A stretch of 64,000 bases of DNA from CAZQFV01 sp964592645 (GCA_964592645.1 CAZQFV010000017.1:1-64000), one strand, 5' to 3'. Counted from the first letter of the stretch, positions 1 to 7,437 are shown. Notes: a model not told the origin generated them from the sequence alone. Program-made: numbers and translations.

Positions 1-10
1 CAACGGCGTC

Positions 11-50
11 GGGGGTGGGCAGCGGGGTCGATTGGCCGGAGCCTCCGGCG
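11..50 (+). repeat. Leader repeat copy A, upstream of tnpA
   Basis: This 40-bp segment matches positions 4864-4903 with four mismatches. Both copies sit 33-38 bp before a start codon, and both are followed by the same decamer containing the ribosome binding site (AAGGAGCAAG, 71-80 here and 4927-4936 there). It contains GCCTCCGGC, which recurs in other intergenic parts of this region. Its function is unknown; it may be a duplicated 5' leader or an end of a small mobile element. Confidence 0.6.
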
Positions 51-83
51 CGGCCGGGCGGCAGAGCCATAAGGAGCAAGGCT

Positions 84-497
84 ATGCCCTATTGGCAGCT
101 CTACTATCATCTGGTGTGGGCGACGCGTAACCGCGATCCGCTTATCACGGCCGGCCTGGAGCCGGAGCTACACACCTACTTGCGGGGCAAAGGAATAGCG
201 CTGGACGGGATCGTGCACGCGGTCGGCGGCGTGGCCGATCACGTGCACCTGGTTGTTTCCATCCCGCCACGAGTCGCCGTTGCCGATTTCATCGGGCAGC
301 TCAAAGGAAGCAGCGCGCACTGGGTGAACCATGCGGCGGGCTATCCGGGACGATTCGGATGGCAAGAGGGCTACGGGGCATTCTCGTTCAGCAAACGCTC
401 GTTGGCTGCGGTTGTGCGCTATGCCGTGGAACAGCGGCAGCGCCATGAAAGAGGCAAGTTGCTGCCGGAGATGGAGCGGATCGAGGCCGCGGAATGA
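84..497 (+). CDS. IS200-like / REP-associated Y1 transposase
   Basis: A 137-residue single-domain HUH transposase of the IS200/RAYT class, which cuts and rejoins single-stranded DNA at hairpins using one tyrosine. The metal-binding HUH motif is HVH near residues 53-55 (context ADHVHLVVSIP). The GYGAFSFS segment and the following VRYAVEQRQRH helix, with the candidate nucleophilic Tyr and the Gln/His, are typical of the family. ATG 84 is chosen because AAGGAG lies 7 bases upstream; an in-frame start at 15 would add a proline/glycine-rich stretch unlike the family. The gene looks intact. Its partner hairpins could be the REP-like element at 4696-4817. It sits just before the DGR template repeat, where a reverse transcriptase might have been expected. 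Either an insertion or a domesticated RAYT is possible. Confidence 0.85.
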   Translation: MPYWQLYYHLVWATRNRDPLITAGLEPELHTYLRGKGIALDGIVHAVGGVADHVHLVVSIPPRVAVADFIGQLKGSSAHWVNHAAGYPGRFGWQEGYGAFSFSKRSLAAVVRYAVEQRQRHERGKLLPEMERIEAAE

Positions 498-673
498 GCC
501 GACCGACCGCCGGAAGCTTGCCAGGTGCGCTCCAAAAGTTGTGGGCAGACAGTACGACGCCGGTTTCCCCACCTGGCCGGACTGGCGCTAGCCTCCGGCG
601 GGTGCGGGCCGGCGGGATTAGGCAGTCCCGGCAGCGCTGGCTGCCGTGCTGTAGGGCCAGGCCGACAAACCGC

Positions 674-794
674 CCGGGTTTTGCGCGGGGGCTCGTGGAA
701 CAACAATCGAGAGAACGGGCGTTCCGCGTACCGCAACAACGACAACCCCGAGAACGACAACGACAACGGGGGTTTTCGTTGTTGTTTAGCGGCC
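674..794 (+). repeat. DGR template repeat (TR)
   Basis: This 121-bp segment is a near copy of 3685-3805, the end of the NACHT-FGE gene. There are 15 differences, at 700, 702, 706, 714, 730, 735, 739, 744, 745, 751, 753, 754, 760, 765 and 766. Every one is an A here; none of the 93 non-A positions differs, while 15 of 28 A positions do. That adenine-only pattern is the signature of a diversity-generating retroelement, where the TR transcript is copied by an error-prone reverse transcriptase. The A-rich core is mainly AAC codons (Asn), the codon DGR templates favour because mutating its adenines never makes a stop. The first 26 and last 27 bases are identical in both copies. The TR lies outside any complete gene, between tnpA and the receptor gene, on the same strand as the VR. 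Confidence 0.96.
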
Positions 795-1057
795 AATCGT
801 TCTGCGCCTGTGCGTGGATAGCATACCCCGCCCCGCGGGGTGGCTATAGGGCCGGAATGTGGCCCATTCCCTTTGGGGATGGGCCGCGCGCGCCCCAGGA
901 GAGAACGCCAGGCCTGGTCCTGCCGGCCCCCGTGGGCCGGCGAATATAGCCGCGGGCCCGGCCCCCTGTGGTAGGCCGCGCGCGGTTCGACGCTTGGGGC
1001 CGGGCCCAACCAGAAGACGGCGCGCGGCCGGCGGCGTGAGCGTGAGGAGGACACCCG
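795..1057 (+). promoter_or_regulatory. Hairpin-rich leader between TR and receptor gene
   Basis: No gene is seen here. The stretch holds several inverted repeats: an imperfect hairpin at about 818-847 that begins ATAGC and ends GCTAT, one at about 861-885 (GGCCCATTCC...GGGATGGGCC), and a perfect GCCGGCCC/GGGCCGGC hairpin at about 923-940. A strong ribosome binding site (GAGGAGG) precedes the ATG at 1058. I cannot identify a clear -35/-10 pair. The hairpins may structure the TR RNA, terminate it, or control the receptor gene; these are inferences. Confidence 0.4.
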
Positions 1058-3823
1058 ATGACCGATCCCTATTCCCGCTACGAACAGGGCGTGGAGGAGC
1101 TGCTGGCGCGCCTGGGGAAAGACCATCCCCAGTACGCCGCCGCCCTCGTCCAGCAGACCCGCCTCCTGGAGAACATCGCCTCTACCCGGCGCTACGGCCC
1201 GACCGAGGAGCTGCGCCACGAGCGCGCCGAGGTCCTGGATCGCCTGCATGAGCTGGCGCTGGCGGCCGGCGCGCGGTCCTTCCTCGACCTGTGCCCGCCC
1301 GGCCCGCCGGAGGAGATCTCTCCCGCCGCCCTGCTCCCGGCCTACTACCGCGCCCTGGCCGCCGACTGCCGCCGGCTGCCCCTGGGCGTGGTGGCCCCCC
1401 GCTTTGTGGAGGCCGGCCCGGCGGACCGCGTGCCCCTGCCCGACGTCTACGTGGACCTGGACGTCCTGGCCCCGGCGCGCGAGGAGCAAGAGCGGGCCGG
1501 CAAAGCCTTCCTGGAACGGATGGCCCGCGGCGAGGGCCGCGAGCGCACCCCCCTCCTGGAGGCCATCGCCCACCCCCAGGTCACCCGCTTTGTGCTGTTG
1601 GGCGACCCCGGCTCGGGCAAGACCACCTTTGTCAACTACCTGACCTACCTGCTGGCCGACGCCGCGGGCGCCGGCGGGGCGGCGCCGCTGCCGGCCGGCT
1701 CCCCCCTGGCCGGCCTCCTGCCGTTCCGCCTGGTGCTGCGCGAGGTGGGCGCCCGCTGCATCCCCGCCGCAGCGGCCCGGGGCGAAGCGCAGATGCTCTG
1801 GAACGCCCTCCGCGCCGACATCGCCGCCCGCCTGGGCGAGGAGGCCGCCCAAGCGCTCTTCCCCATGCTGCAGCAGCGCCTGCTGGGCGAGGGCGGCCTG
1901 GTGCTGCTGGACGGGCTGGACGAGGTGCCCGAGGCCGACCGGCGGCGACAGTGCCTACTGGAGGCGGTGGCCGACCTGGCCGGCCTGCTGCCGGCCGGCC
2001 GCAGCCGCGTCCTGGTCACGGCCCGGCCCTACGCCTACGCCGCGCCCCACTGGCGCCTGGCGGAATTCGCGACCCTGCTGCTGGCGCCCCTGGACGGGGC
2101 GCAGCAGGAACGCTTCATCGGGCGCTGGTACCAGGCCGTGCGCCCGGCGATGAAATGGGACGAGGCCACCGCTGCCGGGCGGGCCGGGCGGCTGCGGCAG
2201 GCGCTGGCCGAGCGGCCCTACCTGGCCGACCTGGCCAGCAGGCCGCTCCTCTTGACGCTGATGGCCACGCTGCACACCAGTTGGGGACAGCTCCCGGAGG
2301 ACCGCGCCGACCTGTACGAGGAGACGGTCAAGCTGCTCCTCAGCCGCTGGCAGCGCGGCGGGGAAGCGCGTGGACCGGATGGCGAAGCGGTGCTCGATCC
2401 GGGCGTGGCCCGGGTGTTGGCGCTGGAGGAGGGCCGGGTGCGCCCGGCGCTGCACCGGTTGGCCTACACGGTGCACGAGCGCCAGCGGCAGAGCGGGGAG
2501 GCGGAGCGGCCGGCCGACATCGGCGCGGGCGAGGTGCTGGCCGCCTTTGCCCCGCTCCTGCCGGAGGACCTCAACCCGCGGCTGCTGGTGCGCTACCTGG
2601 AGACGCGGGCCGGCCTGCTCCTGGCCCGCGCCCCCGGGGTGTACGCCTTTCCGCACCGCTCCTTCCAGGAGTACCTGGCGGCCTGCTACCTGGCCGAGGA
2701 GACGGACCTGGCCGCGGCGCTGCAGGAGCGCGTCTGGCAGGACCCGGCCTGGTGGCGGGAGGTCTTTTTGCTCGGCGTGGGCAAGGCCCGCCAGGGCGGA
2801 CTGAGCTATGCCGTGCACGTGGTCAACACCCTGCTGCCCGAGGGGCCGGAAGAGGTGGCGGGGAAAAGCGCCACGCACTGGCAGGCGGCGGTGTTGGCCG
2901 GGCAGGCGCTGGCCGACCTGCGCTTTCCCGGCGTAGCCCAGGACAAGCCGCCCCTGCAAGCGGTGTTGAAGCGCGTCCAACGTTGGCTGGTGGCGCTGCT
3001 GGAGGCGCCCGCCGACCTGGCGCCGCGCGAGCGGGCCGCCGCCGGGGACGTGCTGGCCCTCCTGGGCGACCCACGCCCGGGCGTGGGGCTGGACGCGGCC
3101 GGCCTGCCGGACCTGGATTGGGTGGCGGTGCCGGCCGGCCCGTTTCGGATGGGGGATGATAGGAGCGGAGAAAGGGACGAGCGGCCGGCCCACGAGGTAC
3201 ACCTGCCGACCTTCCGCCTGGCCCGCTACCCGGTGACCAACGTCCAGTACGCCGCCTTTGCGCGGGCCACCGGGCGGATGTGGCGCGGGGCCGACTTTGC
3301 GCCGCGGCAGGCCCACCACCCGGCGGTCTATGTCACCTGGCACGACGCCGTAGCCTTTTGCGAGTGGCTGACGGCGCGCTGGCGCGAGGCCGGCCGGCTC
3401 GGGGCGGACGAGGTGGTGCGGCTGCCCACCGAGGCGGAGTGGGAAAGAGCCGCCCGGGGGACAGACGGGCGGGAATACCCTTGGGGAGAATGGGCCGCCG
3501 GCCGGGCCAACACCTTGGAGAGCGGGATCCACGCGACCAGCGCGGTCGGCTGTTTCGCCGCCTGGAACAGCCCTTGCGGCTGCGCCGACATGACCGGCAA
3601 CGTCTGGGAGTGGTGCAGCAGCCTGTACAGGCCCTACCCGTACCGGGCGGACGATGGCCGGGAGAAGGCCGGGGCCGGCGGCAGCCGGGTTTTGCGCGGG
3701 GGCTCGTGGAGCGACACTCGAGAGGACGGGCGTTCCGCGTTCCGCGACAGCGACTTCCCCGGGCTCGACATCGACTTCGGGGGTTTTCGTTGTTGTTTAG
3801 CGGCCCGGCCGTTCTCTCCATAA
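1058..3823 (+). CDS. DGR-diversified STAND receptor: adaptor domain, NACHT ATPase, FGE/C-type-lectin domain
   Basis: A 921-residue protein. Residues ~5-80 form a helical domain with an RHER motif and an SF-DLC end, which also occurs in the SIR2-CHAT protein at 4942. A NACHT ATPase follows: Walker A GDPGSGKTT (Lys188), Walker B LVLLDGLDEV near residue 285, and VLVTARPYAY as sensor region. A helical segment spans ~400-680. The C-terminal ~235 residues are a formylglycine-generating-enzyme/sulfatase-modifying fold (starts WVAVPAGPFRMG, ends GGFRCCLA), the C-type-lectin-like scaffold used by many DGR target proteins. The last ~45 residues coincide with the VR. NACHT proteins usually oligomerise on ligand binding and recruit effectors through N-terminal adaptors; here the ligand-binding face would be the hypermutated loop. 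Start ATG 1058 follows GAGGAGG. Sensor role is inferred; the domains are plain. Confidence 0.93.
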   Translation: MTDPYSRYEQGVEELLARLGKDHPQYAAALVQQTRLLENIASTRRYGPTEELRHERAEVLDRLHELALAAGARSFLDLCPPGPPEEISPAALLPAYYRALAADCRRLPLGVVAPRFVEAGPADRVPLPDVYVDLDVLAPAREEQERAGKAFLERMARGEGRERTPLLEAIAHPQVTRFVLLGDPGSGKTTFVNYLTYLLADAAGAGGAAPLPAGSPLAGLLPFRLVLREVGARCIPAAAARGEAQMLWNALRADIAARLGEEAAQALFPMLQQRLLGEGGLVLLDGLDEVPEADRRRQCLLEAVADLAGLLPAGRSRVLVTARPYAYAAPHWRLAEFATLLLAPLDGAQQERFIGRWYQAVRPAMKWDEATAAGRAGRLRQALAERPYLADLASRPLLLTLMATLHTSWGQLPEDRADLYEETVKLLLSRWQRGGEARGPDGEAVLDPGVARVLALEEGRVRPALHRLAYTVHERQRQSGEAERPADIGAGEVLAAFAPLLPEDLNPRLLVRYLETRAGLLLARAPGVYAFPHRSFQEYLAACYLAEETDLAAALQERVWQDPAWWREVFLLGVGKARQGGLSYAVHVVNTLLPEGPEEVAGKSATHWQAAVLAGQALADLRFPGVAQDKPPLQAVLKRVQRWLVALLEAPADLAPRERAAAGDVLALLGDPRPGVGLDAAGLPDLDWVAVPAGPFRMGDDRSGERDERPAHEVHLPTFRLARYPVTNVQYAAFARATGRMWRGADFAPRQAHHPAVYVTWHDAVAFCEWLTARWREAGRLGADEVVRLPTEAEWERAARGTDGREYPWGEWAAGRANTLESGIHATSAVGCFAAWNSPCGCADMTGNVWEWCSSLYRPYPYRADDGREKAGAGGSRVLRGGSWSDTREDGRSAFRDSDFPGLDIDFGGFRCCLAARPFSP
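3685..3805 (+). repeat. DGR variable repeat (VR)
   Basis: The variable copy of the TR at 674-794, covering about residues 877-916 of the receptor. Relative to the template, 12 codons change: template Asn codons now read Ser, Asp, Thr, Phe, Leu or Ile, one Tyr became Phe and one Glu became Gly. The frame is kept and no stop arises. The conserved 3' block (GGTTTTCGTTGTTGTTTAGC, within the identical last 27 bases) would be the initiation-of-mutagenic-homing-like segment, although here it is identical to the template rather than slightly divergent. The VR ends 18 bases before the stop codon at 3821-3823, and a perfect hairpin begins 37 bases after it. Confidence 0.96.
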
Positions 3824-3842
3824 TGCTGGTTGCTGGCTGCTG

Positions 3843-3871
3843 GGCCAATTCGGGCAGAGCCCGAATTGGCC
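3843..3871 (+). other. Perfect 13-bp hairpin just 3' of the VR
   Basis: GGCCAATTCGGGC (3843-3855), a 3-base loop, then its exact reverse complement (3859-3871). DGR target genes are known to carry a hairpin or cruciform a few bases to tens of bases after the variable repeat that aids retrohoming, and this position fits. It lies 20 bp after the stop codon, so it could also be an mRNA 3' hairpin. Confidence 0.6.
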
Positions 3872-3886
3872 TGCTGCGGGGGGAGT

Positions 3887-3914
3887 CCAGAGGGGGGCGA
3901 ATGCCCCCCTCTGG
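3887..3914 (+). other. Second perfect hairpin (12-bp stem, GAAT loop)
   Basis: CCAGAGGGGGGC, loop GAAT, then GCCCCCCTCTGG. It follows the first hairpin by 15 bases. DGR hairpins described in phage have GNNN-type tetraloops, so this one could be the recognised structure. No gene overlaps it. Confidence 0.5.
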
Positions 3915-3915
3915 T

Positions 3916-3937
3916 GGCCGCGAAGCGGCCGATTTTT
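3916..3937 (+). terminator. Intrinsic terminator candidate after the receptor gene
   Basis: GGCCGC-GAA-GCGGCC stem-loop followed by GATTTTT. Position and structure fit a Rho-independent terminator for the receptor transcript. The next gene begins at 3974, so termination may be partial. Confidence 0.6.
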
Positions 3938-3973
3938 GGAGGCTCCGCGGGAGGTAACGTTGCGAGGCGCGCG

Positions 3974-4639
3974 ATGACCGTCCAGATCGACGATGCCGGG
4001 TGGGGCTCCCTGGTCGGCTCCACCGTCATCGGGGCCTACCGCACCGAGACCGGGGAGTTTGCCTGCGTCGAGCTGCCGATGGCCTGTTTTCGCGGCGCGG
4101 CCTTTCGCCGCAAAGCCTATCTCGACGCCGTCGTCGCGGCCGTCCGCGAACTGGTGGAGCGGTTGGGCGTGGCGAAAAAGGAAACGGTGCAGGTCTGCTC
4201 CGGGTACGTCCTGGAGCGGGCCCGGCAGTGGCTGCGCGGCCAGGGGTATCACGTCGAGGTCGGGCGCATCACCGGCCCGCTGCAGGAGCTGGTGGAGGCG
4301 GCCTTTGCCCAGACGCTGGAGCGCATCGGGTTCCATGGGCCGGCGGACGCCGCCCCCCATCCCGCCCGGGCCTTTTTCGCGGCGCTCACGTGGCTCAAAG
4401 GCGGCGACCCCACCGCCACGCGGGCCCGGCCGGAGCGGGAGCGCTGGGCCAAGACGGGGTGGCCCTCGTACCGCGCCTGGATTGGGCGGCGGGCAGATTC
4501 CGACCGCGCCGCAACCGCCGCGGGGCGCAGACCGAGAAGAGACTCCAAGCACGCGCCGCCGTCCCTGCGACAGGCTAAGGGCGATGCCTCGGCGGCACGG
4601 GGCCGCCCGCGCCGGCCCCGGCGCGGGGCGCAGCGTTAG
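3974..4639 (+). CDS. RNase H-like fold protein, DGR-adjacent
   Basis: A 221-residue protein I cannot place in a named family. Its start (VQIDDAGWGSLVGSTVIGAY) resembles the first motif of RNase HII-type enzymes, where DEAGRG supplies a catalytic acid. A strand-helix pattern follows, with a central segment (ETVQVCSGYVLERARQWL, then YHVEVGRI) like the middle of RNase H folds. The last ~45 residues are a basic, low-complexity Arg/Pro/Ala tail that could bind nucleic acid. It starts 150 bp after the receptor gene, on the same strand, behind the hairpins. DGR reverse transcriptases lack an RNase H domain, so an RNase H-like neighbour could remove template RNA from cDNA; this is a hypothesis. ATG 3974 is used; GCGAGG lies 6 bases before it. 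It could equally be a conflict-system nuclease. Confidence 0.5.
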   Translation: MTVQIDDAGWGSLVGSTVIGAYRTETGEFACVELPMACFRGAAFRRKAYLDAVVAAVRELVERLGVAKKETVQVCSGYVLERARQWLRGQGYHVEVGRITGPLQELVEAAFAQTLERIGFHGPADAAPHPARAFFAALTWLKGGDPTATRARPERERWAKTGWPSYRAWIGRRADSDRAATAAGRRPRRDSKHAPPSLRQAKGDASAARGRPRRPRRGAQR

Positions 4640-4695
4640 CGGCCCGCGCCGGCCCGCCGGAGTCGGTACGGCGGAGGCGCGGAGAAAGGTCGGAC

Positions 4696-4817
4696 GCCTC
4701 CGGCTACGAGGTGCCAGCCCCGTTGGGGCTAAAACCAAGCCTGACGGTTCGGCTGTAGCCGCCGGCAGCGCCGGCGAAACGCAGGCCCGCAGGGCCTGCC
4801 ATCTCGTAGCCGGAGGC
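4696..4817. repeat. REP/MITE-like palindromic element
   Basis: A 122-bp element bounded by a perfect 15-bp inverted repeat (GCCTCCGGCTACGAG at 4696-4710, reverse complement at 4803-4817). Inside are three hairpins: AGCCCC-GTT-GGGGCT (4716-4730), CGCCGGC-AGC-GCCGGCG (4760-4776) and GCAGGCCC-GCA-GGGCCTGC (4781-4799). The middle one is preceded by GTAG (4755-4758), the tetranucleotide typical of REP hairpins moved by RAYT transposases such as the one at 84-497. It fills most of the gap between 4640 and 4941, where I see no gene. Confidence 0.55.
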
Positions 4818-4863
4818 TTGCGAAACCCGGTCGGCTAAGATGACAAGCATGCGCCGCGATGCC

Positions 4864-4903
4864 GGGGGTGGGCGGCGGGGTCGGTTGGCGGCAGCCTCCG
4901 GCG
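4864..4903 (+). repeat. Leader repeat copy B, upstream of the SIR2-CHAT gene
   Basis: Copy of the 40-bp segment at 11-50 (36 of 40 identical). It is followed by the same AAGGAGCAAG ribosome-binding decamer (4927-4936) and then the ATG at 4942. The duplication suggests that the two genes acquired a common 5' leader. Confidence 0.6.
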
Positions 4904-4941
4904 GCGCCGGCCCCCAGCATAGCGCAAAGGAGCAAGACACG

Positions 4942-7437
4942 ATGGCGCAACACGACTACCAGGACTTGTACGACAAGCTCGCCCGCGGCCAACTGGCCCT
5001 CTTCCTCGGCGCCGACCTGCCACGGGCGGTCACCGGGCTGCCCGCGCGGGCCGAGCTGGCCCAGGGGCTGGCCGCGCGCCACGGGCTGGGCGCGGGCCTC
5101 TCGTGGGCCCAGGCCGCCCAGCGCGCCGCCCGCGGCGGGTTCGTCAACGACCTCATCCGCTACCTCGGCGACGAACTGGAGCCGCCGCGCCGCCGGCCGG
5201 CCCGCCTCCACGAGCTCATCGTCCGGCTCGGCGCGCCCGTCGTCCTCACCACCGCCTATGACGACCTGCTCAAGCTGGCCTATGAAAAGGCGGGAGTCGC
5301 CTTCAACCATGTCGTGGACGATGCCGACGTGCCCTTTATCCAGGCCGGCCGGCCCACCCTGCTGCGCCTCTATGGGGCCCTCTCCCGACGAGGCAGCCTG
5401 GTCCTGACCGAGGACGACCAGTACGGCCTCCTGCGCGACCGGCGCAAGGAAGCGCTGCTTGGCGAGGTGCGCGGCGTGCTGGCCAAGCACACCATCCTCT
5501 TTCTCGGCTACGATCTGGCCGACCCCGACTTTCACTTTCTCTGGCGCGAGGTGCTGGAGCGGGCCGGCAAGTTCGCCCTGGGGGCCTACGCCGTCTGGCC
5601 GGGGCTGCCGGAGGGGGAGCGGCGGGTCTGGGAGGAGCGGCGGGTGCGGGTGATCGATGCAGAGCCGCTGGCCGTACTGGAGGCGTTGGTGGGGACGCGG
5701 CCGGCCCCGTCGCCGCCGGCGGCGACCCCCGCGGCCGCGCCCAAGTACGAGATTCACATCGGGCAAGGCACCGGCGTGGTGATCGGCGATGGCGCCCAGG
5801 TGAACCAGCAGATCGGCGGCGAGGCCCCGCGAGCGGGACCGGCGGCGGTTCCCGCGGTTGGCGCCGGGCAAACGGGCCGTATGGACTACCCCCGCGGCTT
5901 TCAGAGATTGCAGGAGTATCTCGCTCAGACTGCGCCCGCCCGGATGGCCGAACTGGCGACGCTGGAGGAGCGCTTCCAGAAGAACGAACGCGCCGAACGG
6001 CTCTATGGCGGCAGCGAGAATACCCGTCACGAGCGTTCGCAGATCATCCATGCCCTCAACGTGTTGGCGCTGGAGACCCTGGGGATCAGCTTCAACGACC
6101 TGTGCATGGGAGTGCCGTATTCCGGCCGGCCGGCGGCAGCGCCGGGAACAATCGAGCCGTTGCCTACAACGGGGCCGGTACAGCAACCCGTGCCGGAGAT
6201 CTCGGCCGCCCCGCGCATCCCCTTCCAACTACAGCTCACCCGGCGGGGCCAGCAGAAAGTGGAGGTCCGCGCCTTGCAGACCCCCCTGGGCGAGCCACAC
6301 GCCGTAGTCCAGTTGCCCTACACCGAAGTCGAGTTGAGCGTCGTGCTCAAGGCGCTGCGGCTGCGGCAGTATACTCCGGAGACTTTTCCCGATGAGCAGC
6401 GCGAAATCCTGGCGCAGTTGGGGTTCTTGCTGGCCGGCGACCAACTCGATCCGGCCATTTTGTGGCGTGTAGGGCAGACCCTGTACGACACCTTGATGGC
6501 GGGCGAGATCAATACGGCCTTTCAAATGGCCTTGAACCAAATCCCCGGCCAGGGGGTAGTTTCCCTGCAACTGCGCTTTGACGAGGACGCCGTCGAGTTG
6601 GCCCGCTACCCCTGGGAACTCCTCTACTGCCGACAGCCGCTGCTTCCCAGCGGGGCCGTCGAATTGACCCGCTATATCAGCTATGCCCAGGCGGCGTCTC
6701 CCCTGGGGGTCACTCCGCCCCTGCGCCTGCTGTACATCCAATCGCGCCCCAGGGGCGTCCCGACGCTCGCCAACACCGAGCAAAAGGTCGCCCGCCAAGC
6801 CCTGGCCCCACTCCAAGAAGAGGGACTGTTGCAGGTCGACACACTTCCCCGCCCCACCTTTGAAGGGCTGCTGGATTACCTGGAGTCCTATCCGGTCCAC
6901 ATCCTCCACTTTGACGGCCACGGGGTGTTTGCCCGCCGCTGTCCTGTATGCGGTGAGCTGAACGCCCCGACAGCAGAACGGTGCTGGGGGCAGAAGGGAG
7001 GCCGGGCCTGTGGCCGGCCGCTGGCCCAGATCGCTCCCCAGGGCTACCTGGCCTTCGTCGGTCCGGGGAGAAAGGTCGACCCGATCGGCAGCGTGGATCT
7101 GGCCACGCTCCTGTCGCGCCGCGGGGTGCGCTTGGCCGTGCTCTCGGCCTGTTGGAGTGGGGCGGTGCGGGGCGAGACGCTGTTCGGCGGCGTGGCCCCG
7201 GCGCTGATCCAGGCCGGCCTGCCGGCCGTCGTCGCCACCCAACTGCCAATCGGCGTCGACGCGGCGGCCAGGTTCGCGCAGGGCTTCTACCGGGCCCTGT
7301 CGCGTTTCGAAACGCTTCCTGCTGCCGTCAACGCCGGGCGCATCCGTATTCTGAACACCCAAGAGTGGTTTATCCCCACCTTGTACCTGCGCAGCCAGGA
7401 CAGCGAGGGTAGGCTCTTTGTCCGCCAAGGAGGGTAG
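4942..7437 (+). CDS. SIR2-like / adaptor / CHAT caspase-like effector
   Basis: An 831-residue three-part protein. Residues ~1-255 are a SIR2_2-type domain (LALFLGADLP; TTAYDDLL; LFLGYDLADPDF). Two residues normally needed for NAD hydrolysis are changed: the Asn of TTNYD is Ala105 and the His of LHG is Tyr144, so it is probably not an NADase. A short Gly-rich linker leads to an adaptor-like domain (~314-395) with the same RHER...SF-DLC pattern as the N terminus of the receptor at 1058. The rest is a CHAT protease: HFDGHG (His656/His660) and LSACWSG (Cys737), with a CPVCG...C...C zinc-knuckle insertion between them. CHAT proteases are caspase relatives that cleave partner proteins and can kill the cell. 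ATG 4942 follows AAGGAG. Adaptor pairing with the receptor is inferred. Confidence 0.9.
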   Translation: MAQHDYQDLYDKLARGQLALFLGADLPRAVTGLPARAELAQGLAARHGLGAGLSWAQAAQRAARGGFVNDLIRYLGDELEPPRRRPARLHELIVRLGAPVVLTTAYDDLLKLAYEKAGVAFNHVVDDADVPFIQAGRPTLLRLYGALSRRGSLVLTEDDQYGLLRDRRKEALLGEVRGVLAKHTILFLGYDLADPDFHFLWREVLERAGKFALGAYAVWPGLPEGERRVWEERRVRVIDAEPLAVLEALVGTRPAPSPPAATPAAAPKYEIHIGQGTGVVIGDGAQVNQQIGGEAPRAGPAAVPAVGAGQTGRMDYPRGFQRLQEYLAQTAPARMAELATLEERFQKNERAERLYGGSENTRHERSQIIHALNVLALETLGISFNDLCMGVPYSGRPAAAPGTIEPLPTTGPVQQPVPEISAAPRIPFQLQLTRRGQQKVEVRALQTPLGEPHAVVQLPYTEVELSVVLKALRLRQYTPETFPDEQREILAQLGFLLAGDQLDPAILWRVGQTLYDTLMAGEINTAFQMALNQIPGQGVVSLQLRFDEDAVELARYPWELLYCRQPLLPSGAVELTRYISYAQAASPLGVTPPLRLLYIQSRPRGVPTLANTEQKVARQALAPLQEEGLLQVDTLPRPTFEGLLDYLESYPVHILHFDGHGVFARRCPVCGELNAPTAERCWGQKGGRACGRPLAQIAPQGYLAFVGPGRKVDPIGSVDLATLLSRRGVRLAVLSACWSGAVRGETLFGGVAPALIQAGLPAVVATQLPIGVDAAARFAQGFYRALSRFETLPAAVNAGRIRILNTQEWFIPTLYLRSQDSEGRLFVRQGG

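Noticed and set aside
494..949. Plus-strand frames through the TR as a small FGE-like gene
   Set aside because: The frame at 525-821 does read like the end of the receptor, but only because it is the template repeat; there is no start of the domain and the pattern of A-specific differences explains it.
168..1852. Long overlapping reading frames on both strands around the TR, for example 419-1852 on the minus strand
   Set aside because: They are low-complexity Arg/Gly/Pro/Ala frames produced by the high GC content, have no recognisable motif, and overlap tnpA, the TR and the receptor gene.
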